Shown: positions 20,881-33,246 of the stretch, piece by piece
Position numbering within the stretch: position 1 is the first letter of the stretch
Layout: the number at the start of each line of letters is the position of its first letter
NCBI GenBank assembly: GCA_951640165.1
Contig: OX621265.1
Span: 14,583,001 to 14,647,000, forward strand
Reading direction: 5' to 3'
From: Pseudoips prasinana
Taxonomy: Eukaryota; Arthropoda; Insecta; Lepidoptera; Nolidae
Length of the DNA stretch: 64,000 nucleotides
Made by a program: the position numbers and the translations under genes
Notes under the pieces: model-generated
What the model was told of the DNA's origin: nothing
The model's database searches: none
The model's input: only the letters and a program-made list of their open reading frames with translations

Positions 20881-21046
20881 TAAGTAAGTAATCATTTATT
20901 TGCAAAGAATGTAGGTGTTTACAATTGGTGTTACAGATAAATAATGAATCCTTGTACATTCTGCCTATTTAGGCATACAAACATTTATGAGCCACATTTG
21001 CTCACAATAACCTTAAAACTAATACAACGTCAGTAGCATAAAAAAA
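20881..21046 (-). mobile_element. 3' end of LINE A (inserted in the 99-bp array)
   Basis: On the minus strand this ends AATAAATGATTACTTACTTA, a polyadenylation signal followed by a short repeat tail, abutting the satellite at 20,880. It is separated from the LINE A body (24,341 onward) by LINE B. The opposite junction is at 29,088/29,089, and ACG is present on both sides of the insertion, which may be a minimal target duplication. Confidence 0.6.
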
Positions 21047-24000
21047 TAATAGATAGATAGATAACTCTTTATTGCACACCAAAGACATAACTTAGATGAA
21101 AAAAAAGATTACATTAAAATGGAAATAGTACAAGTGGCGGCCTTATCGCTAAAAGCGATCTCTTCCAGGCAACCGATGAATGGACCAGAACTGTTAGTGA
21201 ATAGAAAGACGGGGGTAGTAGGTGGTGTACAGAACAAAAGATGGCTGAATATACCGAAGGTACATTCAATGGCAGAAAATTCAATTGAATATTACATAGT
21301 TACTAAAATAATATTAATAAATAGGTATATATATATATATATATAAATATGAATAAATACAAATAATGGCATTCCGATTAGCTCATTCAGCGTGTTGTCA
21401 GAGCTTTTTTTTTTTAAGAGCTTTTTAAACACATCAAGTGACTGGGCCCGTGTTACCGACACAGGCAATGCATTCCACAGACGAGCAGCTTGCACGGTAA
21501 AGGATTTATCATAAAATGAAGTGGAATGCATTGGTATTTTAAGACTTAAGTTTTCTGATGATCTCAGACTTCGTGCATGCGTCTCCTTTAAAAACTCGAA
21601 GCGTTCTTTAAGATAATTTGGTGTATTGGGATTGAATAAAATACTATACAGGAGAGAAAGAATGTGTGTATTCCGGCGAAGGCGTATAGGAAGCCACTTG
21701 AGTTTTGTACGAAATTCAGAGACATGATCATATTTCCGTAATCCAAATATGAAACGTATACAGAAATTTTGGAGCTGCTCAAGTTTATCAAGTTGATCCT
21801 CCGTGATATCGAGATAACTGGCATCAGCATAGTCAAGGATTGGAAGGAGAAGAGATTGGGCAAGTGCAGTTTTGGTGGCAATCGGCAGAAAGTTACGAAG
21901 ACGTCTTAGAGCGCCAGCAGACGCAAATAGTTTCCTGCTAGTTTCTTTAAGTTGTGGAGTCCAAGATAAAGTCGAATCTATGTAGATTCCCAGGTTCTTT
22001 ACTTGATTACTAAAAGGTATGCTAGTACCATCAAACATAACTTTTGGAATTTGTGACCAGTTAATCGTTGATAGTTTTCTTGAACTGCCCACAACAATTA
22101 CTTGGGTTTTAATAGGGTTCACCATTAGCCCGTATTTTTTACTCCAACAAGCTATCCGACCAAGATCTTTGTTAATACTATCTATAGCTTCACATCTCGA
22201 CTGGTGCCTGAGTATATATTTGGAGATCATCTGCATAAAGGTGGTAAGAGGAAAGTAGTTGATCAGAGATAGTATTAATAAATATAGCGAAGAGTAGAGG
22301 AGATAGCACGCCACCCTGTGGCACACCAGCACTAGAGTTACACCATGAAGAGTAAGTCTCTTCAATGCGAACCCGCTGTCGGCGACCAAACAGGTAACTA
22401 CGAATCCAATCAATAGCCGTTGGAGATATGTTAATCGAGCGTAATATGGCCAGCAAGACATCATAATCGACAGTATTAAAAGCATTGCTAAAATCTAGCA
22501 GTGCCAGAGCCGTCAGATTACCTGCCTCCATACCAGACCTAATGTCATCCGTAATTTGGAGGAGAGCTGTAGTGGTACTGTGACCAGGGCGAAAACCGGA
22601 TTGAAAGGGATTAAGAAGGTTATGTTTACGAAGGAAAGAGCTGAGTTGATGATGGATGAGACGTTCAAGGACTTTGGAAAGGAAAGGTAAAATAGAAATA
22701 GGTCGATACTCGGAGAAAGCTGTAGGATTCGATTTCTTTGGTAATGGAATAACTTGTGCGTCTTTCCAAGAAGATGGAAAAACACCGGAAGTTATGGAGA
22801 AGTTAAGGATATGGGAAATTACTGGAAGGATTTCATCAAGGATTGGGACGATCATGTTACGGCTGACATAGTCACATCCAATAGCGTTGGAGGTGATGGA
22901 TGTTATGCTCTTTTTAACATCACAGTCGGAAAATTGATTAAAAAGAAATGCTTGGAAATTGAGGCGAAGGAATCGAAGAGAGATAATTCAGAGTATGCGC
23001 TTTAATTGTCTTATCAAATTGAGACGACGTAGAGAAATGTTGATTAAGCGAGTTGATGTTTAAATCTTTAGGAATTGCGCCTTGACGTGATTTTCCAACC
23101 CCCATTTGATTAAGAAACTTCCATACTTTAACTGGATCTCCATTTTCTATGGAGCTGTGAAAATGTTGGCGTTGTGCATTCCTACACACCTTATTGCAGT
23201 GATTCCTTATCAAAACATATTTATTCCAATTATAGTCATTAGCTCTTATCTTAAATTTGCTTTTGGCGATTGCTTTGCGATTTTGTAAAGATTTAATTTC
23301 TTCTGAGAGCCAAGGAGCAGGTTGATGTTTTAGTTTTATAGGTCGTAGAGGAGCATGTTTATTGTACAAATTGATAAGTGAGGTATTGAAGAAATTAACT
23401 TTTTCATCAATTGAGTTTGAGGCAAAGAGTAACATCCAATCAATATTATTCGCGTCTTCACGCAGGTTGGCGAGATTTATGCCACCAAAACTGCGCTGCA
23501 AAAGAACTTTGGGCTTAGTCTTAGGTGGGCGAACTTTATATGAAAGATAAAGAAGGTCGTGGTATGAAAAGGCATCAGCCGAACACTGACCGAACTTAGC
23601 AACATGATCAGTAGAAGAGACAAGAATAAGATCAAGTAGCGATGGAGAACAGTTTGGAGAGTTATGTGTAGCATTAAGAGGGAGAAGAAAAAGGTTATTG
23701 GATTCTATTAATGAAAGAAGAGCAGAAGAGCGGTAGTCTTGTTTAAAAATGCAAGTATTAAAATCACCCATGACTATAGAATGACTGTAAGAATGGATAA
23801 ACCTTTGCAAGAGATTACCAAAGGAAGAAAAATAATTGACCCGGAGTGAAGGACTATAGTAAACTCCGAGTAATAGTTTGGAATGGTGAAGCTCAACTTC
23901 TAGAAAAAGATGCTCGCCAGCATCTGTAGGGGGTGGTTGTGCTGATATATCTAAGATGGAAAAAGAAATGTTAGTACGGAGATATATGGCAACACCCCCA

Positions 24001-24340
24001 CCACCACGAGGAGTACGATCGTTTCTTATAAGTTTGAAGCCAGGTAGGGAATAAGCTGTAGTTGGTAGGCACGGTTTCAACCATGATTCAGAGACAAGTA
24101 TAGCATGTATGTTCTTACAGTCAAAACTGGCCAGCATATCAGGGAAATGAGCCGGAATACTCTGAGCATTAATGTGGATGACATTAAAGTTCCGAGGTAC
24201 ATCAGAAAAGTGTGACGCGACTGTCTCAGCAAGAGATGGAATGCTAATAAAACTTTCATTATCACTGTTGACGGAATAGAAGCTTTCATTATCACTATTA
24301 CTATCGGATGCCATAATAAATAATTAATATACTTATAAAT
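21047..24340 (-). mobile_element. LINE B, non-LTR retrotransposon, nearly complete
   Basis: Minus-strand element with an endonuclease-RT ORF and a 3'-UTR whose landmarks are CTGGAAGAGATCGCTTTTAG, GATAAGGCCGCC, AATAAAGAG and a TATCTATCTATT tail. It lies inside the 3' part of LINE A. LINE E at 55,146-57,625 is a 5'-truncated relative. It resembles the Jockey/CR1 group by domain order; I cannot name the clade with certainty. Confidence 0.8.
21400..24314 (-). pseudogene. LINE B ORF2: endonuclease-reverse transcriptase with two frameshifts
   Basis: The first frame (24,314-22,938) starts with an acidic Ser/Asn/Glu tract, then the endonuclease core: HINAQSIPAH, VSESWLKP, VMGDFNTCI and LLDLILVSS. 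After a frame change near 22,940 the RT domain follows (STTTALLQITDDI, LLDFSNAFNTVDYD, GVPQGGVLSPLLFAIFIN and YHLYADDLQIY). A second change near 22,195 leads into the thumb and C-terminal part ending near 21,400. Two breaks in about 2.9 kb suggest a fairly young dead copy, or sequencing errors. No separate ORF1 is visible. Confidence 0.85.
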
Positions 24341-25252
24341 TAATATATATATGTATAATTATATATATAAATGAATACAACTATCAATATAACTATCAAG
24401 TCAAAATATATAAAGTAATAAAAAAAAAAAAACTTACTAAACTATTATATGTACAATGAGTAAATGAAGATCAACAGTGGTCCACCCACCGGTTCAGTGT
24501 TTAAACATAAAAATATATCAAGTTCTATAACATAACACAAACAGAAAATTAGATACGAAAAATAAATGAAAACATAAAATTAAATTATTAACGTGTAGTC
24601 CGGGTATTAGCAAAATAATAATGATAATAACAATACATATAGATAGATCGCGGCAGGAAAAGTTGTCATTTTATTTTATATTAGATACTTATAAGTGGAA
24701 TCTTACAACTTATTTTAATAATTTATAGAAGCATCATTTAAATATTCTCGAACTGAGTAATAACAATTATATTGCAATAAGGTGGTGAGTCTCTTTTTAA
24801 AAACTTTTAAAGGTTGAACCTTAATACAATTAGGTATTTTATTAAAAATAACAGGAGCCATTCCCATAACACTTTTTTTAAATAAAGCTGTTTTACAGTT
24901 ACCTTCATACAATAGGTTTTGGTACTGTGACCTCATAGAGACTGTACGATATCGAGCTTCTTTTAAAGATTTAAATAGTTGAGGATTGGTTTTAACAAAT
25001 ATTGCCATTTCTAAAATATAAATACATGGGAATGGTAACAATTTATGTTCTCTGAAAACTGGGACACAACTGTCTGTGACCTTAATATTGAACATTGAAC
25101 GTATGCAGCGTTTTTGAGCACGAAAGATATCCTCTCTATAAGTACAATTGCCCCAAAAAATAATCCCAAATCTTAGTATCGAGACCACCAAGCCGTGATA
25201 GGCTACTAGTACTGTCTTAATATTTACTTTTTTCGAAAGGTTATACAATGCA
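24341..25252 (-). mobile_element. LINE A, C-terminal part
   Basis: Minus-strand remains of the LINE that hosts LINE B and the long-TIR element. The open part at 25,248-24,715 reads LVAYHGLVVSILRFGIIFW and RAQKRCIRSMFNIK, a typical LINE ORF2 C-terminus. It ends with an intact-looking stop after NDASINY. The frame connects across the insertion to 27,729. Confidence 0.8.
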
Positions 25253-25255
25253 TAA

Positions 25256-27725
25256 TAGACTACAGGCCCGTGTTAAAAAAATGATGGGTCATTTGAACCA
25301 CCAGATGACCTATGTAGAACGATATAAGAGCATAAAATAATAAGATTCAGCATTATGCCGTCACTTGTAAGCTGTCCAACTGAGTGCAGGTGAGAATTCA
25401 AAAGTACAGGTAGAGTGAGTACATTTTGGTCATACATTTTTGTACGGCATTCTTACCATCGATAGATCCATGAAAAATAATAAGAAAACGCGTAGTGCCG
25501 TAAAAAAATGGTGCACCAAAAAGTCGGTTTTTTTTTTTTGATTTTCCGACAATTTCCAGGGTGAATTTGGTCATTTGATTTTGTACGGCATCAGTTTCAT
25601 ACTATTTCAATACTGCTTCTAATACATTATTCCGCAACGCCGTACAAAAATCATGCGACAAGGGGCAAAAACCGAGGGTTGCAACCGCTCTTTCCGTGGT
25701 CCAGGGGGTGATTTGACACAACATCAAATTAATTTATTTCGAAAGTATTTTATGCATAGATAATAATTTTTCATATGCCGTACATTTTCGTTAGTTCAAA
25801 GGGGGAAAAAAAATGAAAAAGAAAAAATCCATATAACGAAAAGTAAGGTGAAGTTCATCACAATTTTTTTGTATACGGCATTTAGATAGTTTATTTGTAC
25901 TAATTTTTAGCCTTTTCGTAATTTTCATAGTACATTTGTTACTGATCCACTACTCATGGTACAAACTTTCAATGTTCTGCAAGAATATTTATACAACGTA
26001 AAAGCAAAAACAGTCAACGAAGCAAGGTGTATCACATTCGATAGTATTTATACGCCGAAAAGCAGTAATGAAGCTTTCAAAAAGACAACTATGAAATTGG
26101 AAGCAACGTCGTTTCCCCCTTGTTACCGGGAGTTAAAACAAAATATGAAGAGAAGTACCTAAATAGCACAGATTTGGTGTAATGCCTACAAACAAATACC
26201 GTCGACCTTGTTACCAATAAGATATGGATGGATTCTCAATGACGGTCGGTACGATTTCGACTGGTTCCACGGCGAGGAATGCCCCCAAAAAGTCTGTGAC
26301 ATAACGGCACCGGATGAGGAATCAGGCGAAGATGATGACGTCATAGGTAAATAAATAAATCTTAACATCTTTAATCTCTACGTAAGACTTTGATTTTGAC
26401 AAAAACATATGTATGTTTCAGAAAATGATAGAGAAGATAATTCGGACGTCGATGAAGACGTTGATTCTGATAACAACTCAGCGGCTGATTCCGATACTGA
26501 ATAATTTAAAGAAAAACCATATTTTTTATTATAATCATCATTAAATATATCGAATTTTTCTGAAAAATGATTGTTTTATTTATTCACATTATTACAATGA
26601 AACAAATCAATTATATATATGTATCAATAATGTTCGAAGTATATAGTAAACCAAAAAGTATACAAAACTGTTAATACTGTGATTGACAGTTAAAATTTTT
26701 GGATATAATATACACACCGTTTCACTTCAGTGAGACGTCATAGTGATTTGATCATATTATAAATTGTTTTCTTCAAAAATATGTTAATGCCGTACTGTAT
26801 CAGATGGCCATAAAGTACCCTTAAAATGGTAGCGTCATTTTCATCAGCCTAAAAGATATGGTCTGTATTAAAATGTACGGCATCATTTTTTCCTAATTTA
26901 TTGATGTGAATACTATTTAAAACATGGGATACAATGTAGAAAACTGCTATATTTCATTAATCTATGATATTTAAATTTCTGCAATCATTTGCAAAATTTA
27001 AGTTTTTGTCTTTCTCAATATTTTTTTTTCAGAACAGTTTCTTTTGAACGGCAATACTATATAACAATTGTATTTTACAATATCGTGTTAAAAAAAAGTT
27101 CCCGTACAGGATCAAATGATTTTACAGCTTTATAAATGAAGAATACGATGAAATTAAGATAATTATTGATATACATTCAAATGAACAATCATTTTTTGAC
27201 GGCATTATTTTTAATAGTACTTTTAAGTGCTGGATAATGTTTTGGAACCGAAGCCGTACTTTTTCAAATCACCCCCTGGACCACGGAAAGAGAGGGGGTT
27301 GCAACCCTCGGTTTTTTCCCCTTGTCGCATTATTTTTGTACGGCGTTGCGGAATAATGGATTAGAAGCAGTATTGAAATAGTATGAAACTGATGCCGTAC
27401 AAAATCAAACGACCAAATTCACCCTGGAAATTGTCGGAAAATCAAAAAAAAAACCGACTTTTTGGCGCACCATTTTTTTACGGCACTACGCGTTTTCTTA
27501 TTATTTTTCATGGATCTATCGATGGTATGAATGCCGTACAAAAATGTATGACCAAAATGTACTCACTCTACCTGTACTTTTGAATTCTCACCTGCACTCA
27601 GTTGGACAGCTTACAAGTGACGGCATAATGCTGAATCTTATTATTTTATGCTCTTATATCGTTCTACATAGGTCATCTGGTGGTTCAAATGACCCATCAT
27701 TTTTTTAACACGGGCCTGTAGTCTA
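25256..27725. mobile_element. 2.47-kb DNA transposon with ~460-bp TIRs and repeated GTACGGCAT motifs
   Basis: The terminal arms (25,256-25,720 and about 27,264-27,725) are near-perfect complements starting TAGACTACAGGCCCGTG. The element is flanked by TAA at 25,253-25,255 and 27,726-27,728; without it LINE A's frame joins as S-A-Y-A-L-Y-N-L. About 17 copies of GTACGGCAT, its complement or close variants are scattered through arms and interior, resembling the spaced transposase-binding repeats known from some DNA transposon families. The superfamily could not be assigned; a 3-bp target and long arms fit several. Confidence 0.85.
25956..26504 (+). pseudogene. Captured or relic two-exon gene end inside the long-TIR element
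   Basis: One frame runs from 25,956 to 26,346 with a single internal TAA at 26,160: first SFPPCYRELKQNMKRST, then PIRYGWILNDGRYDFDWFHG. A GTAAAT...TTTCAG intron at 26,347-26,421 restores the frame to an acidic tail ending DNNSAADSDTE and TAA at 26,504, followed by AATAAA-like signals. The pattern (L/F-PP-x-C, G-W-x-L-x-D-G, acidic end) resembles the C-terminal part of uncharacterised proteins in arthropod genomes that travel with mobile DNA. It is either the last part of the element's own gene or a captured host fragment. Confidence 0.55.
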
Positions 27726-27728
27726 TAA

Positions 27729-29088
27729 GCAGATGTACTTAGTTTCTTACATATTGTTTCAGCTTGAGCTTTCCATGTTAATTAGCTATCTAATGTAATA
27801 CCTAAAAATTTAGCGACTTCTACTCTTTCAATGGTTTGACTATTATAATTTATGTTTAAGTTCCAATACGCAGTCTTTGGTAGAAGTGCTTTATATTTGT
27901 TTTGTTTAAGTTAATTAGTAAGTTATTATGATTTAACCAGTTAATTAGTACTTTCAGTGTATCGTTTACGTCATTTTCGTACAGCTGTTTGTCATGGCAT
28001 TTTATTAATGCTGTACTATCGTCCGCGTATAAAACCATTGGGTGATTGATTTGGCGAGGGAGATCATTAATATACAGCAGAAATAAAAGTGGCCCCAGGA
28101 CACTGCCCTGCGGAACTCCGAATTTAAATTCTCTCGAGGTAGATTTATACATTTGTTCAATTCTAGTTTTAGTACAAACCCTCGTTATTTCTATGATTTG
28201 CTTACGACCGCTGATATACGACTTGATCAAATCTAAGGCATTACCGCGTATTCCGTAAGCATAAAGCTTTTCAAATAAAAGAATATGATTGACGTAGTCG
28301 AAAGCTTTCGACATATCGGTAAAAATTGCACATATAGGAATTTTATTATCAACATTTTTCATTACTGTAACTAGTAAATCATATATAGCCATATTTATAT
28401 TTTTATTTTTCATGAAACCGTTTTGTTCTTTACATAGAATATTAAATTTGATTGAAAAGTTAAAAATGATTTCATAAAAGATTTTTTCTATTATTTTGGA
28501 GAAAACGGGAATCAATGCAATTGGCCTATAATTGGTCATATCATCCTTCGTGTTCTTTTTATGTAGTGGTTTTATAACAGTCATTTTTAAATTCTCGGGA
28601 AATATACCTGCAGTTATACTATTATTTATGATATGGGTTAGTGGTTATATGAGAGACAAATTTTATCACTTCAGTTGATATGCCATCAAATCCAAGGCTC
28701 TTTTTAGATTTTAAGTGGTGTATAGTTTTAATTTAACCTGCGGTACAATAGGTGATATAAATATTGAATGTGGATTGTATTCAATTCTTTTGACGCCTAA
28801 AGTTTTATTATTTGGTATTTGGCCTATTTGATCAATAAAATAGTTGTTAAACGAATCTGCTATTTCTTTTGGGTCATTTATTGTAAAATCTTGTTTTTTT
28901 ATTCGTTTTTTTTATTCGAGACAGGAAACCGACCGATAGGTTCACTTATTTTTTTGCTATTATTTATTATTTGCCAAGATGTCTTTGTTTTATTTTTTGA
29001 ATTGTTAATTAAATGATTATTTAGGGCCTTTTGTGTTAATTTTACGATTTTTTAAATCTTTTAGTATAATTTTTTAAAGTTTCTTTAC
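27729..29088 (-). mobile_element. LINE A, reverse-transcriptase part, decayed
   Basis: The frame at 28,584-27,856 contains NYRPIALIPVFSKIIEKI, AIFTDMSKAFDYVNHILL, FGVPQGSVLGPLLFLLYIN and MVLYADDSTALI, the core RT blocks with the YADD catalytic box. Upstream (28,600-29,088) the ORF is broken by many stops but still shows a linker like those before RT domains. A short satellite-like scrap (GAGACAGGAAACCG) lies at 28,919-28,932. The 5' part with the endonuclease is missing, so the insertion was truncated. Confidence 0.8.
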
Positions 29089-31894
29089 GACTGATGGAAC
29101 AGCGACAGGAAACCGATCGAACGCTCCATCACTAGGATCTTACGGTACAAACATAGCGTCATCAGGGTTTAATCAGAAAAGATACACGACTGATGGAACA
29201 GAGACAGGAACCCGGTCGAACGCTCCATCACTAGGATGCTGCGATACAAACATAGTATCATCAGTGTTTAAGCAGAAAAGATAACCGACTGATGGAACAG
29301 AGACAGGAAACCGGTCGAAGGCTCCATCACTAGGATCCTGCGGTACGAGCATAGTGTCATCAGGGTTTAAGCAGAAAAGATACACGACTGATGGAACAGA
29401 GACAGGAAACCGGTCGAACGCTCCATCATTAGGATCCTGCGGTACAAGCATAGTGTCATCAGGGTTCAGGACTGATGGAACAGAGACAGTAAACCGGTCG
29501 AACGCTCCATCACTAGGATCCTACGGTACAAACATAGTGTCATCAGGGTTTAATCAGAAAAGATACACGACTGATGGAACAGAGACAGGAAACCGGTCGA
29601 ACGCTCCATCATTAGGATCCTGCGGTACAAGCATAGTGTCATCAGGGTTCAGGACTGATGGAACAGAGACAGTAAACCGGTCGAACGCTCCATCACTAGG
29701 ATCCTACGGTACAAACATAGTGTCATCAGGGTTTAAGCAGAAAAGATACACGACTGATGGAACAGAGACAGGAAACCGGTCGAACGCTCCATCACTAGGA
29801 TCCTGCGATACAAACATAGCGTCATCAGGGTTTAAGCAGAAAAGATACACGACTGATGGAACAGAGACAGGAAACCGGTCGAACGCTCCATCACTAAGAT
29901 CTTACGGTACAAACATAGCGTCATCAGGGTTTAATCAGAAAAGATACACGACTGGTGGAACAGAGACAGGAACCCGGTCGAACGCTCCATCACTAGGATC
30001 CTGCGATACAAACATAGCGTCATCAGGGTTTAAGCAGAAAAGATACACGACTGATGGAACAGAGACAGGAAACCGGTCGAACGCTCCATCACTAGGATCC
30101 TGCGATACAAACATAGCGTCATCAGGGTTTAAGCAAAAAAGATACACGACTGATGGAACAGAGTCAGGAAACCGGTCGAACGCTCCATCACTAGGATCCT
30201 GCGATACAAACATAGCGTCATCAGGGTTTAAGCAGAAAAGATACACGACTGATGGAACAGAGACAGGAAACCGGTCGAACGCTCCATCACTAGGATCCTG
30301 CGATACAAACATAGCGTCATCAGGGTTTAAGCAGAAAAGATACACGACTGATGGAACAGAAACAGGTAACCGGTCGAACGCTCCATCACTAGGATCCTGC
30401 GGTACACACATAGCGTCATCAGGGTTTAAGCAGAAAAGATACACGACTGATGGAACAGAGACAGGAACCTGGTCGAACGCTCCATCACTAGGATGCTGCG
30501 ATACAAACATAGTATCATCAGTGTTTAAGCAGAAAAGATACACGACTGATGGACAGGAAACCGGTCGAACGCTTCATCACTAGGATCCTGCGGTACACAC
30601 ATAACGTCATCAGGGTTTAATCAGAAAAGATACACGACTGATGGAACAGAGACAGGAAACCGGTCGAACGCTCCATCACTAGGATCCTGCGATACAAACA
30701 TAGCGTCATCAGGGTTTAAGCAGAAAAGATACACGACTGATGGAACAGAGACAGGAAACCGGTCGAACGCTCCATCACTAGGATCCTGCGATACAAACAT
30801 AGCGTCATCAGGGTTTAAGCAGAAAAGATACACGACTGATGGAACAGAGACAGGAAACCGGTCGAACGCTCCATCACTAGGATCCTGCGATACAAACATA
30901 GCGTCATCAGGGTTTAAGCAGAAAAGATACACGACTGATGGAACAGAGACAGGTAACCGGTCGAACGCTCCATCACTAGGATCCTGCGGTACACACATAG
31001 CGTCATCAGGGTTTAAGCAGAAAAGATTCACGACTGATGGAACAGAGACAGGAAACCGGTCGAACGCTCCATCACTAGGATCCTGCGATACAAACATAGC
31101 GTCATCAGGGTTTAAGCAGAAAAGATACACGACTGATGGAACAGAGACAGGAAACCGGTCGAACGCTCCATCACTAGGATCCTGCGATACAAACATAGCG
31201 TCATCAGGGTTTAAGCAGAAAAGATACACGACTGATGGAACAGAGACAGGAAACCGGTCGAACGCTCCATCACTAGGATCCTGCGATACAAACATAGCGT
31301 CATCAGGGTTTAAGCAGAAAAGATACACGACTGATGGAACAGAGACAAGAAACCGGTCGAACGCTCCATCACTAGGATCCTGAGGTACACACATAGCGTC
31401 ATTAGGGTTTAAGCAGAAAAGATACACGACTGATGGAACAGAGACAGGAAACCGGTCGAACGCTCCATCACTAGGATCCTGCGATACAAACATAGCGTCA
31501 TCAGGGTTTAAGCAGAAAAGATACACGACTGATGGAACAGAGACAGGAAACCGGTCGAACGCTCCATCACTAGGATCCTGCGGTACAAACATAGCGCCAT
31601 CAGGGTTTAAGCAGAAAAGATACACGACTGATGGAACAGAGACAGGAAACCGGTCGAACGCTCCATCACTAGGATCCTGCGGTACAAACATAGCGTCATC
31701 AGGGTTTAAGCAGAAAAGATACACGACTGATGGAACAGAGACAGGAAACCGGTCGAACGCTCCATCACTAGGTTCCTGCGGTACACACATAGCGTCATCA
31801 GGGTTTAAGCAGAAAAGATACACGACTGATGGAACAGAGACAGGAAACCGGTCGATAACTCCATTACTAGAATCCTGCGGTACAAACATTATCA
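29089..31894 (-). repeat. 99-bp satellite, right block, about 29 copies
   Basis: Continuation of the array at 20,438-20,880. Each unit has about 53 bp matching the start of rols exon 15 and 46 bp matching the intron end before it, so each carries an acceptor-like ATCGCAG and the start [17 protein letters not shown] in the exon frame, followed soon by TAA. Two units near 29,460 and 29,645 lack about 15 bp and belong to a duplicated 183-bp block. As 99 is divisible by 3, long frames open by chance on both strands (29,354-30,583 plus; 31,895-30,621 minus); these are not genes. Confidence 0.95.
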
Positions 31895-32207
31895 AAGTGT
31901 TTAATTAAATCCTTTAAATCGCTTTAAAAAGTCTTATACAGTATGTATTAAGGTTAATATTATTTATTGTAATTTGATTGAATTGATTTCCCATAAATTG
32001 GTATGGGAAATCAATTAAAGCCAAAAAAAAGGGTAGCAACACCGACCCAATGGAAATATATAACTATCTTTTAAATAAACTTATAAACTAAAAAACATTT
32101 TGATATATTCTACCAAAATAAACAAAATCACAATAAATAGTATTAACCTTAGTACATACTGTATAAGACTTTTAAATGCAATTTTAAGGATTTAATTAAA
32201 CACTGAT
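31895..32207. mobile_element. MITE with ~75-bp TIRs at the edge of the satellite
   Basis: The ends GTGTTTAATTAAATCC and the complementary GGATTTAATTAAACAC continue through CTTATACAGTATGTA / TACATACTGTATAAG. The interior is AT-rich and non-coding. It borders the last satellite unit. Confidence 0.7.
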
Positions 32208-32330
32208 GAAATGGAAGCCTGGAAGAAATCGCAGCAGCGATAAGGCCGCCCGTTGTAATTTTAGATCTATTTGTAAATTACATGTATTTTTCTTGTGTAC
32301 AATAAAGAGTATTTTACTTTTGCTTACTTA
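32208..32330 (+). repeat. LINE 3' tail
   Basis: Carries CCTGGAAGAAATCGCAG, GCGATAAGGCCGCCCGTTGT and TACAATAAAGAGTATTTTA, the conserved 3' end seen in LINE B and LINE E. Only about 120 bp remain. Confidence 0.7.
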
Positions 32331-33246
32331 AAAGTCAAGATTATGGTAGTCAACTTGTGGTACTCATAGTATTACACATCAGACAAGATCAACGCAATGA
32401 AACAATCTCAAGGTCAGAAGTCAATATTGTGTGTTTAAGCTCACATAGACCAAATCAAAGTCACATTACTAATTAACCAAGTTCAAGGACACTAAGTAAC
32501 GTACAGTACACGTATCTATTCCATTAATTTTAAAGCTACGCGACAAAAAAATGTATTTTTTGACGCATTCGTGCACTCGATCGGAGCATAAATATGTCAG
32601 CCAAGGTCGCATTACGTGACTTAAGCTGACTTGGCTTGACATACCACGTGCATGGCGGTCTTGCCATGTAAGTTGTAAGAAAGGTTGCCAACTTTTGTAC
32701 TAGAAAAAAGTATATATACCTATAATGTTGTATCAATCCAGGATTTTTTCTTAGCTTGTAAGTATTATAATGTAAATTCGTCTGGTATCACGCTTCCAGT
32801 ACCTACTGGTCCTATCGGAAGGTCAGCACTGCAGAAATGCAGTACTAGCTGAGATAGGGCCATTTTTCATACCAGTACGGATAAAATTAATAATGATTAA
32901 AATGTATAGGTACCACATTAAATGTATTTTCCGTATTTGTAATGAAAATAAAATTATTTCTTTCTTTCTATATTCAGGTCTATGAAGAATATTTTAGAAA
33001 AATGAACAATATTTTATTTATTTATTATTTTTTAGAGCTCGCGGAACTTTTAATTTACAATCTTTGTGGCTGCGCTGCAGAGCAGTGAACGCCCTCTGAC
33101 TAAATAAATGTAAAATATTTTGTATACTTTATTTTTTTTCAATAGTAAAACGTATAATTTAGTGAAAAACAGTGTAGTTGGCAACCCTAGTTGTAAGCCA
33201 AGCTAAGCAATCCCGAGTACATACTTTAGTCATGATCAAAAATTAC
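32331..33246. other. Intron 14 stretch without recognisable feature
   Basis: AT-rich. The small frame at 32,536-32,736 has no domain. The only notable point is a GTACTGGT / ACCAGTAC inverted motif around 32,800-32,880. No known repeat was recognised. Confidence 0.4.

Noticed and set aside
28919..28932. GAGACAGGAAACCG in LINE A as evidence of a second satellite insertion
   Set aside because: Only 14 bp match the satellite; this could be chance or a small conversion tract and cannot be supported as a feature.
29354..30583. 409-codon open frame on the plus strand
   Set aside because: It is only the 99-bp satellite read in a frame that happens to be open. The unit length is divisible by three, so the frame persists. 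No start context, splice sites or unrelated homology support it.
29089..31894. CRISPR-like array
   Set aside because: The repeats are regular but there are no unique spacers, the genome is eukaryotic and no cas gene is present.
30621..31895. 424-codon open frame on the minus strand ([20 protein letters not shown] repeats)
   Set aside because: Same satellite, wrong frame: the exon-derived frame of the unit is [14 protein letters not shown] followed by a stop. The long frame is a by-product of periodicity.
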